From Flavobacteriales bacterium (GTDB lineage Bacteria; Bacteroidota; Bacteroidia; Flavobacteriales; Schleiferiaceae), in contig CP051243.1 in assembly GCA_017795025.1 (NCBI GenBank), positions 3,124,897 through 3,188,896 of the forward strand: a stretch of DNA of 64,000 nt, given 5' to 3'. The notes beneath the pieces are model-generated. The model had not been told where the DNA came from. It did not search any database and saw nothing but the letters and a program-made list of their open reading frames with translations. Position numbers and translations under genes: made by a program. Positions 1-8,189 of the stretch are shown here, in pieces (position 1 is the first letter of the stretch; each line of letters starts with the position of its first letter).

Positions 1-195
1 GTTATCAAAATCCACATCCGCTATCCAATTTAGGTGACTCACCTTAGCGTCCGCTTTGGCGTAGGAATGGGGGTCTTGACCTGTTTTCATGGCTTCCTCG
101 GTGGGGCTCATTGTTTGCTTTTCTTTGCTGGGATTGTTAGTACAGGAAACAATTGCCAGTGCTAAAATACCTGGCAAAAAAGATCTCATGCTCAT
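1..195 (-). CDS. M1-family (leukotriene A4 hydrolase-like) aminopeptidase lipoprotein, N-terminal fragment
   Basis: Only the first 65 codons are inside the window; the frame stays open to base 1. Two in-frame ATGs (195 and 189) are possible starts. The N-terminus is a lipoprotein signal: a hydrophobic stretch followed by A-I-V-S-C with Cys18 as the lipidation residue. After a polar linker comes DPHSYAKADAKVSHLNWIADV, which matches the opening strand of the leukotriene A4 hydrolase-like M1 aminopeptidases (DPHS-A...V-HL...). The catalytic HExxH region lies outside the window, so the call rests on this opening motif from memory of the family. It is divergent from the gene at 234, with 38 bases between the starts. 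Confidence 0.6.
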   Translation of the reverse strand, partial: MSMRSFLPGILALAIVSCTNNPSKEKQTMSPTEEAMKTGQDPHSYAKADAKVSHLNWIADVDFDN

Positions 196-233
196 CTTTA
201 CTTAAATTTGGATTTGCAAGTTAAGCCTTAGCT

Positions 234-602
234 ATGAGAAGTATCCTATTAAGATTACTAGTAAATACTCTAAGTGTATTCTTTACCGCCTGGATTTTAG
301 GTGATGCGGTATACTTATCCGGGTTTACTACTGCGATAGGGGTGGCTATTGTTTTAGCCCTCCTAAATTTATTTATTAAACCACTTTTGGTAGTATTTAC
401 CTTGCCTGCAACCGTGTTCACCTTCGGACTATTCCTATTTGTGATCAATGCAGTGGTAATTATGCTGGCCGATTCTTTAGTTACTGGATTTACAGTTGCG
501 AATTTCTGGTGGGCCTTACTGTTTTCTTTTGTCCTCAGTATTATCAGTTCACTTCTCCGCAACTTAGGGGATCAATCGTCCGAAACGGATCGGAGATATT
601 AA
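234..602 (+). CDS. Small four-helix membrane protein, phage holin family 4 / DUF360-like
   Basis: A 122-residue, very hydrophobic protein with four predicted membrane segments (about 5-25, 30-52, 58-80 and 88-110) and a short polar C-terminus. The pattern of a first helix rich in small residues, then A-L-x-N-x-x-I-K-P leading into a T-x-P-x-x-x-x-T-F-G-L segment, fits the Phage_holin_4_2 family (PF04020), a widespread bacterial membrane family of unknown role. Despite the family name there is no phage gene nearby, so a lysis role is unlikely. The ATG at 234 is the natural start; it is transcribed alone and converges on the gene ending at 712. Confidence 0.75.
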   Translation: MRSILLRLLVNTLSVFFTAWILGDAVYLSGFTTAIGVAIVLALLNLFIKPLLVVFTLPATVFTFGLFLFVINAVVIMLADSLVTGFTVANFWWALLFSFVLSIISSLLRNLGDQSSETDRRY

Positions 603-711
603 TTGGTGAGCATTTAGGTCTTGGTTTTACCTGGTAATAAACAGTTGATTACGAGGCTATTAAATCGCTATTTGCTTAAATATATGACCTCCCTATGTTA
701 TTAAAGCCTGG

Positions 712-1497
712 TTACAGCATAAACCGAAAACCGAAATGCCATTCAAGTTTCCGAGCATCACCATTGTAATTAGTACGGTCGTTTAAAAAGGCCGCTTCAA
801 AGCCGGTGTACAGCCCCCATCCACTAACAAGGTGCGCGGAAAAAAAGCTTTGATGAGGCATTGGATGTTCTGGGGCGTCTTCGCCGTAGGTTAAAGGTAC
901 CGGATTGCTAATGTGAAAGGTGTAGTCCACTTGCATTTCCAAGAGAAGAAAATCATTGATTAGAAAATCAGCCATTAAACTGGGGCCTCCTCCTAAATAC
1001 CATCCATGGGGTACGGGGGTAAATTGACTTATTCCAGAACTGAGGGAGTCTTTAACTAGAAAGGTACTTCCCACAATAAGATCATTCAGGTTAAAGCCTA
1101 AGGCTAGGGCCCAGCGATCTCTAAGTAAAGTGTTCCAGGTAAAGGTGTGCGAGCCTAAGAGGAAATTACTAAAGGTGCTGCCTTCTTGACGAACTACTTC
1201 ATCGAAGTTTTCCCCAAAACCGTAAAAAATTTCACCAATCACTTTGTTGCGCATGATGTACCGAAAGCCACCTGGCTCCATATTGGTGCGATATAGGAGC
1301 CAATCGCCGGTCCAAACAGTCATTTGATGGTTTTCGGGAGGGATGGCATTGGGAAAGGCCAAGTTGCTGTTTCGCAGAGAGACACCGAGGTAAAGCTCCT
1401 CGGCGAAATAATCTTCGCCGAGGTATTGAAATTTACTCAGTTGCGCCTGCAATCCGAAAGCAAAGAGGCATAATGCTATGATTAACCTAAAGTGCAT
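712..1497 (-). CDS. Secreted outer-membrane-type protein of unknown function
   Basis: A 261-residue protein with a clear signal peptide (hydrophobic residues 4-15, cleavage near L-Q-A/Q at about 18). The rest alternates hydrophobic and polar residues and is rich in aromatics and glycine, ending in F-G-F-R-F-M-L, an aromatic C-terminal strand typical of outer-membrane beta barrels. Segments such as the one near residues 150-185 recall PorP/SprF-type barrels, but I do not see a decisive family motif. It starts 6 bases after the stop of the 309-residue gene at 1504-2433 and is probably co-transcribed with it. Function unknown. Confidence 0.65.
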   Translation of the reverse strand: MHFRLIIALCLFAFGLQAQLSKFQYLGEDYFAEELYLGVSLRNSNLAFPNAIPPENHQMTVWTGDWLLYRTNMEPGGFRYIMRNKVIGEIFYGFGENFDEVVRQEGSTFSNFLLGSHTFTWNTLLRDRWALALGFNLNDLIVGSTFLVKDSLSSGISQFTPVPHGWYLGGGPSLMADFLINDFLLLEMQVDYTFHISNPVPLTYGEDAPEHPMPHQSFFSAHLVSGWGLYTGFEAAFLNDRTNYNGDARKLEWHFGFRFML

Positions 1498-1503
1498 CGC
1501 TTA

Positions 1504-2433
1504 TTAATGATTCCATTTAACAAGGGTTAAGCCAAATCCGGCACTTAAGTACCAACCGATATAAGGGCGGTAGCCGGCTTCGTAATTAACCGCCATTCCG
1601 AATTTCTTACCGGTTCGATCTTTCTTTTCAATTTGAAAGGTGTTTAAGCCAACCCGAAACCCAATAGGTAAACTGCCAATGGCATCTTTAGCGGCGTCCT
1701 CATCAAAAACTAAAGTCGCCGGATCCTCATAGGGGTCACTTAAACTGGCACCGGCAAAAATGGCATCGATGTACAACAGGCGACCTTGTGAATTAAATTG
1801 ATCTCCAAACTGATCGGTTTTGATATATACATTTCGAAAAGTGCGAATGCCTATACCCGCATATAGCCCGTTTAAGGAAGCTCCTCCAATGTTATCGGCG
1901 AAGATCTTAGCATCGTTGGCGTCCGTTACATCATCAACAGTTAAAGGGCTCGAAAGGTGGTAGAAACCGCCTCGTGCTAAAAAGTCGCGACGGTTTTTGG
2001 CTTGAATGGTAATGGCCTTAATTTGAAATACCTCCTCGTCGTTAAAGGAATTGCCATCAGCATCCCAGTCAATGTCTAAAACCACATTGGTTGGACGAAC
2101 CTTAGTGTAGCCAGCAAATTTGAAGTAAGCCCCCAGTTCGAAGTTGGTAAATCCGGGAGGGTCTTGGTAGCCTAATTGGGCCATGGTGAGATAGCTCATG
2201 CGGAAGCGATAGTCGGCGCCCAGTCCATCAACGGGCTCAAAGTTTCCCCATATTCCGGCATTGAAGTTAATAGCATCGATACTTTGTACGGGGACGTCAA
2301 CATCGAGGTAGGATAAGTTCAAATTCCAGAAGGGTCGGAAGTCTGGATTGTCGTAAGTGACCTCGTAATTAATGTTTTGCGCCGTAAGGCCGAGGCTAAT
2401 GACTAACAAGGTGGATGTAAGTAACTTTTTCAT
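1504..2433 (-). CDS. Secreted outer-membrane beta-barrel-like protein of unknown function
   Basis: A 309-residue protein with a signal peptide (about residues 1-18, ending L-T-A/Q). The body has repeated alternating strands, with a region of N/D-rich loops around 120-175 (IDWDADGNSFNDEE) and a glycine/aromatic C-terminal end (YLSAGFGLTLVKW). This composition fits a barrel or barrel-associated surface protein, but no family is recognised. It is the first gene of a two-gene minus-strand unit with the 261-residue protein, 6 bases downstream. A promoter-like TTG-N20-GACTTTTG element lies just upstream (2452-2482). Confidence 0.65.
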   Translation of the reverse strand: MKKLLTSTLLVISLGLTAQNINYEVTYDNPDFRPFWNLNLSYLDVDVPVQSIDAINFNAGIWGNFEPVDGLGADYRFRMSYLTMAQLGYQDPPGFTNFELGAYFKFAGYTKVRPTNVVLDIDWDADGNSFNDEEVFQIKAITIQAKNRRDFLARGGFYHLSSPLTVDDVTDANDAKIFADNIGGASLNGLYAGIGIRTFRNVYIKTDQFGDQFNSQGRLLYIDAIFAGASLSDPYEDPATLVFDEDAAKDAIGSLPIGFRVGLNTFQIEKKDRTGKKFGMAVNYEAGYRPYIGWYLSAGFGLTLVKWNH

Positions 2434-2451
2434 TGCGATTGGGATTTACTC

Positions 2452-2482
2452 CAAAAGTCAATGATTGTCGTACTCAACTCAA
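2452..2482 (-). promoter_or_regulatory. Putative Bacteroidota-type promoter for the 1504-2433 gene
   Basis: Read on the minus strand, TTG (2482-2480) is followed after 20 bases by GACTTTTG (2459-2452), one mismatch from the Bacteroidota -7 consensus TAnnTTTG. It sits 19 bases upstream of the ATG at 2433, a plausible leader length. Sequence match only. Confidence 0.35.
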
Positions 2483-2506
2483 TACGTAATATGGCGTATT
2501 TTTTAC

Positions 2507-4756
2507 TTAGTCTACCTTAAGTACCCAAGCGTCAGGATATCGAGTCATCAAATTAATAACCTCCTTATTCGCAAGTCTGCGATTTTCGAAATTCCGATAG
2601 GAGATACGATAGCTGCTGCTCTCCGGTACGGCTAATACTTGCATGTCGGGGCTGTTTTGCTCCGCAATAAAGGCATCTGCCAAAGCTTTATCCGGGAAGC
2701 TGGCAATGATGATATGCCATCTAGGTCCCGAGGCTTGGTTGGCGTTGGTATTAGGGAGGTTTTCCTCAGTATCGCTCAGGTCTTCTGGGTTTTGATCAGA
2801 CGTTTCTTCGGCATTTTCAGGCGAGCGCTGTTCTTCCACTTCTGCATCAGGCTCGGGATCGGGATTCGATTCCATCACCATAGTGCTAGAAGTGGTTCGA
2901 TCTTGTGGTTTGCCTCCCTTGGGTAAGCGCCCTCCAACCAAATAACGGGGTTCAATCACCGGAACTCGCGCTTGGACGGGCTCTTCCACTCGTTGCGATT
3001 CGAAGGCACTGCTGCTAGTACCCTGCGTTTGATATATGCTATCCTCATCGCTTAAAACGGGTCCGCGTTCGGCGCGTTCCATGCTATCCACAATAGCTTG
3101 GGCTCTTAAGTCTGCCGCTCGATCTGCCGCTGCCTGTTGCGCCGCTCGTTTCTGAATCTCGCTTCGTGTAATGGGGATATTTACAGGAATACGACCGCCT
3201 CGTAAGTAGCTGGTGTCAATTTTCAAAAGGCGATAGGGGTCGGCAAATTCGCCGCTTCCGCGGATGGAGTCCAAGCGACGACGTTGAATGGAATCCCGTT
3301 TCCGCTGGGTAGACTTTTCGTAGCGCGTTTGCTGCTCCAGTTCACGCATTTCCTCATCGGTAAGGCGAATGGTGTCGCCGTATTGACCAATATAGTAACC
3401 CGTTCGGGCGGCTTCCTCCCGTTCTGCTTGAAGTACCGAGTCCCGATAAGCACGTTCTTTATATTCCGATCCAAGCACTTCATTAGGGTCATATACCCTA
3501 CCGCTGGCAATAAGGTCTACATCGGGTAAAGGAATATTGTATCTCCGGTAGTAGGGTACGTAATTATTATGGTGCGGAGGCAAGGGTCTTGGGCCTTCAA
3601 TCGAATCCATGCGATCGATGTAATCTTTAAAGATTCCAGAGACTAAAGGCTCGTAATATTCCCAAAAGAATTTTTTCCGATCAAGATCATCACGGTTGTT
3701 GTAAAAGAACTTCCGCATGTACTGAACTCCTTTAAAATAACTTAAGCCAAAAGGGGTGGGTGAGTCGGCCCAATCGCCGCAAAAATACCAGCGTAGTTGC
3801 TCCTGTTTATCGCCAATAATGGCCGGAAATTCGTTTGGAAGGCGATGCGAACGCAAGATAGAGTCTCCCCTTTCGGTCGTATGAATTTTATAGGTTGAGA
3901 ATACATCGCTCGTATCTTTCGCGAAGCACACATCAAACCAGTAAGGGTAGCGTATAAATTCGGGCAGGTCGTATTGCTTCATCAGCATGTTTCCCGTATT
4001 GATAATAGGGAGCTCATGCTCTAAATCTTCTTCAATATTTAATACAAAGATGCGCTCCGTTTCGTGTACAAATACGATCCCGGGAACATCGGGGTAATCA
4101 AAGGGTCTTTTGTAGTAATACCGGTGTAGGCGCTTCATCCAGCCCGGAATATCTGGATTTAAAAGGGTGTCTAAAGAGTGGTAATAACGACCGGTCCAAC
4201 CGGTGAAATCCAGTTCTAAAAGTCTTTGCATGCGAAAGCGCAGCTGCAAGGGGGTGGGTGAGGCCAGGTTGTTAAACTCGGTAATCGTTAGCTTACGATT
4301 ACGGTACATTTTTTCGAAGAGCTTATACCCTGGAACCGACAAGCCACCATAAACCAAGCGCGAACGTTCGTTGATGTCTCTACCGTAAACCCACTCGTTT
4401 GTATAAATGCCGTAAGCGTCGGTGTAGTACACATACTCCATGTCCCGAGCCATGCTGTCGAGGTCTGCATTGTTAAAAACGGTAAGGTCTTTTACTACAT
4501 ACTCGGGTCGGTTTACCGGAAAGAAACCGTAGTAATCCTCACTAATCTCGTATTGGGATCCATCGGGTTTAACAAACTTTCGATTGGTGGTAATCCAGTT
4601 AAAAGAGCGATGCTCTACACCAGAAGTCTCCAAAACTGTTTTATCCAAAATTAACCCGGGAAGCTCCGTTTTTGGGTAAAAGAACCACACCAAAAAACTC
4701 CAGAAAGGGATTAGTATGATTATAAAGAATATAATTTTACGGCCAAGGTACTTCAA
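2507..4756 (-). CDS. Membrane-anchored extracytoplasmic protein with C-terminal SPOR domain, function unknown
   Basis: A 749-residue protein. Residues 7-27 form one strong membrane segment, so the rest probably faces the periplasm. Residues about 35-400 are a large folded domain rich in Tyr, Trp and Phe, with distinctive stretches EHRSFNWI (about 48-55), EFNNLASPTPLQLR, GWTGRYYHSLDT and RKKFFWEYYEPL; it looks like a conserved enzyme-like family, but I cannot name it. Residues about 400-675 are charged, disordered linker rich in Arg, Glu and RDSI-type repeats. Residues about 680-749 (RWHIIIASFPDKALADAFI...) are a SPOR domain, a fold known to bind denuded septal peptidoglycan. This suggests a cell-envelope or division-site role. 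It is transcribed alone, divergent from ftsX. Confidence 0.7.
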   Translation of the reverse strand: MKYLGRKIIFFIIILIPFWSFLVWFFYPKTELPGLILDKTVLETSGVEHRSFNWITTNRKFVKPDGSQYEISEDYYGFFPVNRPEYVVKDLTVFNNADLDSMARDMEYVYYTDAYGIYTNEWVYGRDINERSRLVYGGLSVPGYKLFEKMYRNRKLTITEFNNLASPTPLQLRFRMQRLLELDFTGWTGRYYHSLDTLLNPDIPGWMKRLHRYYYKRPFDYPDVPGIVFVHETERIFVLNIEEDLEHELPIINTGNMLMKQYDLPEFIRYPYWFDVCFAKDTSDVFSTYKIHTTERGDSILRSHRLPNEFPAIIGDKQEQLRWYFCGDWADSPTPFGLSYFKGVQYMRKFFYNNRDDLDRKKFFWEYYEPLVSGIFKDYIDRMDSIEGPRPLPPHHNNYVPYYRRYNIPLPDVDLIASGRVYDPNEVLGSEYKERAYRDSVLQAEREEAARTGYYIGQYGDTIRLTDEEMRELEQQTRYEKSTQRKRDSIQRRRLDSIRGSGEFADPYRLLKIDTSYLRGGRIPVNIPITRSEIQKRAAQQAAADRAADLRAQAIVDSMERAERGPVLSDEDSIYQTQGTSSSAFESQRVEEPVQARVPVIEPRYLVGGRLPKGGKPQDRTTSSTMVMESNPDPEPDAEVEEQRSPENAEETSDQNPEDLSDTEENLPNTNANQASGPRWHIIIASFPDKALADAFIAEQNSPDMQVLAVPESSSYRISYRNFENRRLANKEVINLMTRYPDAWVLKVD

Positions 4757-4919
4757 GTGGTACTAGATTTTAGGATAGTAAGAACCTAATTTTTAACGAA
4801 AATACGAGTTGATTGTAATGATTATTTACCTGTCAAACTTATTTGTTAACAGCAAATTCTGAGTATAAATTTATATCAACTGCTTGAATACTTCGATGAA
4901 GGGTTAACTTTATATTAAG

Positions 4920-4949
4920 TTCGGCATTCTATGAAATTGGCTACTTTCG
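4920..4949 (+). promoter_or_regulatory. Putative promoter of the ftsX operon
   Basis: TTC (4920-4922), exactly 19 bases, then TACTTTCG (4942-4949): one mismatch in each box of the Bacteroidota consensus TTG-N19-TAnnTTTG. Transcription would begin near 4956, about 20 bases before the ATG at 4975. Confidence 0.5.
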
Positions 4950-4974
4950 CCCCGAGCTGAGTACAGCATTTGCT

Positions 4975-5853
4975 ATGACGAAACGCGAAGACCGATTTAC
5001 TAAGCGCCGATTGCGCTCCTCTTATTTCTCCGTGATTGTTAGTATCGCCCTAGTGCTATTTGTCTTAGGGGTTTTTGGTGCCTTAATAATCAACACCCAA
5101 GCAATTAGCAGGTCGGTGAAAGAGGATTTTGGCATAACCATTTTACTCGATGAAGAGGCCTCCAAAGCAGAAGTGAATCAGTTCTTTACTAGTTTACAAG
5201 TAGCGCCCTACACTAAGGAGGTGCGGATTATCAGTAAGGATGATGCGGCCAAGGAATTGCAGGAAATTTTAGACGAAGATTTTGTGGATTTCTTAGGCTA
5301 CAATCCTTTGCGTGATGGTATTGAATTGAAACTTCGTGCGGAAGAATTGGAAGTAGCTAAACTCGAGGCCCTTAAAAAGGAGTTCGAAGTTTTAGACTTT
5401 GTATCGGAGGTGGTTTATGATCGCCTACTCATTGAAAAGATGAATGAGAACCTTAAAATTCTCAGCTATGGACTGCTTGCAGGAGCGATACTCCTAACTT
5501 TAATCGCCATTGCTTTAATAAATAGCAGTATTCGCTTAGCCATCTACTCCAAGCGATTCCTAATAAAAACCATGCAGCTTGTGGGCGCGCGCCCCAATTT
5601 TATCCGAAGGCCTTTTTTGATGAAGAGTTTATTCCACGGTGGCCTCGGTGCCATACTGGCTTTAATCCTTTTAGGAATTATCTTATTCAACATTCATCGG
5701 TACATACCTGGGATGGAAGAAATTCAGGATCCTATTAGCTTGGCTTTCTTGGGTTTGGCAATTTTTCTTGTAGGACTGTTTATCTCATTTAGTTGTACTT
5801 TCTTTGCACTTCGCAAGTATTTGAAGTTGAAGACCGATCAGTTATATTTTTAG
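4975..5853 (+). CDS. ftsX: Cell division permease-like protein FtsX
   Basis: FtsX is the membrane partner of the ATPase FtsE; in studied bacteria the pair links division to activation of peptidoglycan hydrolases. This 292-residue protein has the standard layout: basic cytoplasmic N-terminus, TM1 at about 17-40, an extracytoplasmic domain at about 45-160, then three more membrane segments (about 165-187, 215-240, 255-282) with the FtsX-type ARPNFIRRPFLMKS loop between TM2 and TM3. Length and topology are normal for the family. ftsE is not in this window. It heads a block with a DUF3098 protein (5 bases after the stop), uppP and truB, an order common in Bacteroidota. Confidence 0.93.
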   Translation: MTKREDRFTKRRLRSSYFSVIVSIALVLFVLGVFGALIINTQAISRSVKEDFGITILLDEEASKAEVNQFFTSLQVAPYTKEVRIISKDDAAKELQEILDEDFVDFLGYNPLRDGIELKLRAEELEVAKLEALKKEFEVLDFVSEVVYDRLLIEKMNENLKILSYGLLAGAILLTLIAIALINSSIRLAIYSKRFLIKTMQLVGARPNFIRRPFLMKSLFHGGLGAILALILLGIILFNIHRYIPGMEEIQDPISLAFLGLAIFLVGLFISFSCTFFALRKYLKLKTDQLYF

Positions 5854-5858
5854 ATATT

Positions 5859-6107
5859 ATGCAAAAACAGACATTCGTTTTCGGTAAAAAGAATTACATC
5901 CTTATGGGTGTTGGCGTATTATTAATTGGCTTGGGCTATATCTTAATGTCTGGAGGGGGTAGTGATAACCCCGAGGTCTTTAACCCTGAGATTTTTAATA
6001 CCCGCAGATTAACCGTTGCCCCATTAATTCTCCTTGCCGGACTAGTATTAGAGGTTTACGCTATTATGACGCCAGCTAACAAGGAAAAGGAAGCGAACAA
6101 TGGGTAA
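5859..6107 (+). CDS. DUF3098 small membrane protein
   Basis: An 82-residue protein starting at the ATG at 5859; an upstream in-frame extension would run back into ftsX and is not needed. It begins MQKQTFVFGKKNY, then has two membrane segments (about 13-32 and 52-72) separated by a polar loop with NPEVFNPEIFNTRR. The F-x-F-G-K-K-N-Y opening and the P-E-I-F-(N/S)-x-R-R loop are the hallmarks of DUF3098, a Bacteroidota-specific family of unknown function usually found between ftsX and uppP, as here. Its last 8 bases overlap the uppP start, so the two are probably translationally coupled. Confidence 0.88.
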   Translation: MQKQTFVFGKKNYILMGVGVLLIGLGYILMSGGGSDNPEVFNPEIFNTRRLTVAPLILLAGLVLEVYAIMTPANKEKEANNG

Positions 6108-6897
6108 ACTAGAGGCGATTATCCTGGGTGTTATTCAGGGTTTAACCGAGTTTTTACCCGTAAGTAGTAGTGGTCACCTCGAATTGGCCAAAGCTATTTT
6201 TGGTGATACTTCCATACCTGAGGAAAGTTTACTTTTTACGGTAGTTGTGCATTTTGCTACTGCATTGGCTACCATTGTTGTCTTTCGTCAGGAGGTGGCG
6301 ATAATTTTCCGTGGTTTATTTCAGTTTAAGAATAACGACGAATTTCGATTTAGCCTAAACATTGTTATTTCTATGATTCCTGCGGCATTAGCCGGGATAT
6401 TTTTAGACGAGCAAATCGAGGCTTTGTTTGGAGGTAAGGTCCTTTTAGTAGGGGCCATGCTCTTGGTTACAGGTGTGCTTTTGCTCTTTGCGAACAATAC
6501 CAAAGCGGGAGATGGCTATGTTACCAGCTCCAAGGGTCTTATCATCGGCTTGGCACAGGCCATTGCGATTCTCCCTGGTATTAGCCGCAGTGGAGCTACT
6601 ATTTCCACCGCATTACTTTTAGGGATTAGTCGAGAGCGCGCCGCTCGTTTTTCCTTTCTTATGGTGGTGCCCCTTATTGTAGGGAAAATGGCCAAGGATA
6701 TCATGGATGGGGGTTTAAGCTTAGAAGAGGGTATTCCCGTTCCCATCTTTCTCGGATTTGGGGCTGCTTTCATCACCGGTTGGTGGGCTTGCAATTGGAT
6801 GATTGACATAGTAAAGCGGGCCAACCTCAATTACTTTGCCCTTTATTGTTTCCTCGTGGGGATCATTGCTATTGTCTCTAGCTTTATTGCTTTTTGA
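6100..6897 (+). CDS. uppP: Undecaprenyl-diphosphate phosphatase UppP (BacA)
   Basis: UppP removes one phosphate from undecaprenyl diphosphate at the membrane, recycling the lipid carrier for peptidoglycan and other envelope polymers; high levels give bacitracin resistance. The 265-residue, multi-helix protein has both family motifs: TEFLPVSSSGHLELAK (about 16-31, with Glu17 and the S-S-S-G-H segment) and PGISRSGAT (159-167, with the catalytic Arg163). Length is normal. It overlaps DUF3098 by 8 bases upstream and truB by 4 bases downstream, so the group is one operon. Confidence 0.97.
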   Translation: MGKLEAIILGVIQGLTEFLPVSSSGHLELAKAIFGDTSIPEESLLFTVVVHFATALATIVVFRQEVAIIFRGLFQFKNNDEFRFSLNIVISMIPAALAGIFLDEQIEALFGGKVLLVGAMLLVTGVLLLFANNTKAGDGYVTSSKGLIIGLAQAIAILPGISRSGATISTALLLGISRERAARFSFLMVVPLIVGKMAKDIMDGGLSLEEGIPVPIFLGFGAAFITGWWACNWMIDIVKRANLNYFALYCFLVGIIAIVSSFIAF

Positions 6898-7592
6898 TTT
6901 ATTCTAAGGATGAAATTCAGGCAGGCCAGCTCCTGTTGATTGATAAACCCCTCACCTGGACCTCTTTTGATGTAGTGAATAAGATTCGCTACACCCTCAA
7001 ACGTGCTTATGGCTTTAAGAAGCTTAAGGTGGGTCATGCCGGTACCTTGGATCCACTGGCTACTGGGTTACTCATTATTGCCGTAGGTCGGAAAACCAAG
7101 ACCATCCAAGATCTGATGGGGCTCGATAAAACCTATACGGGCACCATGCGATTAGGGGCTACTACTCCTAGTTATGATTTGGAGACGGAAGTTGATGAGG
7201 AATTTTCTTTAGCGGGTTTTGACCTAAACTCCATTGCTCTCACCATCCCTCAGTTTCAAGGTGAAATCGCTCAGGTCCCACCCGTTTTTTCGGCTATTAA
7301 GCAAGACGGCAAACGGGCCTATGAAGCAGCGCGAGAGGGAAAGGAGATTAGCCTTCAATCACGCCAAGTTCATATAAAGTCCTTTTCGGTGCAAACCAAA
7401 AACTTTCCGGATCTTGATTTCCGGGTAGAATGCAGTAAAGGAACCTACATAAGATCTTTAGCGCATGATTTTGGGAAGGCCCTAGGTAGGGGTGCTCATC
7501 TTACGGCGCTTAGAAGGGAGGCCATCGGCTCTTTTTCGATAGAAGATGCCTTAACAATGGAGGCCTTTCTGCAGATTTTTGATAACCGATAA
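6894..7592 (+). CDS. truB: tRNA pseudouridine(55) synthase TruB
   Basis: TruB converts U55 to pseudouridine in the T-arm of tRNAs. The 232-residue protein has the N-terminal LLIDKPLTWTSFDVVNK motif and the catalytic loop GHAGTLDPLATGLL with the nucleophile Asp53, followed by the Y-x-G motif (KTYTGTMRLG) and the KGTYIRSLAHDFG motif. The only start giving the full N-terminal motif is TTG at 6894, which overlaps the uppP stop by 4 bases; no ATG lies nearby in frame. The C-terminal PUA-like part is short, as is common in Bacteroidota. Confidence 0.95.
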   Translation: MIYSKDEIQAGQLLLIDKPLTWTSFDVVNKIRYTLKRAYGFKKLKVGHAGTLDPLATGLLIIAVGRKTKTIQDLMGLDKTYTGTMRLGATTPSYDLETEVDEEFSLAGFDLNSIALTIPQFQGEIAQVPPVFSAIKQDGKRAYEAAREGKEISLQSRQVHIKSFSVQTKNFPDLDFRVECSKGTYIRSLAHDFGKALGRGAHLTALRREAIGSFSIEDALTMEAFLQIFDNR

Positions 7593-7604
7593 TAGTCCAC
7601 CCTT

Positions 7605-8135
7605 TTGAGTCGAGATCTCTTCCAAATCTTGAAATCCGCTGATATTTGGTCGGAGAGCATACCTTTAAAGCGCTCCGAGTATTTGGGGAATTCTGGGACC
7701 ACCGACCAAAATGTTTACTGGGTAGAGGAGGGGGTGCTACGCATAAGCAGTACTGATGCCGAGCGGGAATACGGTATGCGCTTTGCCTATTCGGGCGAAC
7801 TGTTTAGTCGCTTGGATTCCTACATAAAAGCGGTGCCCAGCCGGTATCAAGTGCAAGCACTTCGGAAAACAAATTTACGTGCTGCCACCAAAGTTGATTT
7901 TGAGCATACCTTAAAGCGACATGAAGGTTTGAGCGAATTATGGCAAGAGGGATTGTATCAGTTGATATACGATATGCTGGAACGGGAAGATGATTTAATG
8001 ATTAATGATCCTCAGTTAAGATTAAATCGGGTTTTGAAGCGAAGCCCACGATTGTTTCAAGAAGTGCCTCATAAGTACATAGCGAGCTACCTTCGCATGA
8101 GTCCCGAAACCCTTTCGAGGTTGTTGAATTCTTGA
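7605..8135 (+). CDS. Crp/Fnr-family transcriptional regulator (short, divergent)
   Basis: A 176-residue protein with a shortened cyclic-nucleotide-binding-like beta domain (about 10-105) and a C-terminal winged-helix segment in which VPHKYIASYLRMSPETLSRL (about 154-173) is the recognition helix-turn-helix typical of Crp/Fnr proteins. The phosphate-binding cassette residues that hold cAMP in Crp and the cysteines that hold an iron-sulfur cluster in Fnr are not evident, so the signal is unknown. The start is a TTG at 7605, 12 bases after truB; no earlier ATG exists in frame. A DinB-like gene follows 54 bases downstream, possibly a target. Confidence 0.85.
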   Translation: MSRDLFQILKSADIWSESIPLKRSEYLGNSGTTDQNVYWVEEGVLRISSTDAEREYGMRFAYSGELFSRLDSYIKAVPSRYQVQALRKTNLRAATKVDFEHTLKRHEGLSELWQEGLYQLIYDMLEREDDLMINDPQLRLNRVLKRSPRLFQEVPHKYIASYLRMSPETLSRLLNS

Positions 8136-8169
8136 TTTCAAATAAGATTTAGTTTCAGGTTTCGGCATT

Positions 8170-8183
8170 GCTTTGCATAAAGC
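8170..8183. promoter_or_regulatory. Small inverted repeat upstream of the dinB-like gene
   Basis: GCTTT-gcat-AAAGC (5-base arms, 4-base centre) lies 7 bases before the ATG at 8190 and directly downstream of the Crp/Fnr-like regulator gene. It could be an operator for that regulator, but the arms are short and no consensus for this regulator is known to me. Confidence 0.2.
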
Positions 8184-8189
8184 ATTAAT

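Noticed and set aside
234-602. Possible prophage remnant, suggested by the holin-family name
   Set aside because: PF04020 members are ordinary chromosomal membrane proteins, and no other phage gene, integrase or att-like repeat is nearby.
2481-2506. Hairpin AATACG/CGTATT followed by a T-run on the plus strand
   Set aside because: No plus-strand gene ends upstream of it and the stem is short, so it is unlikely to be a terminator; on the minus strand it has no T-run.
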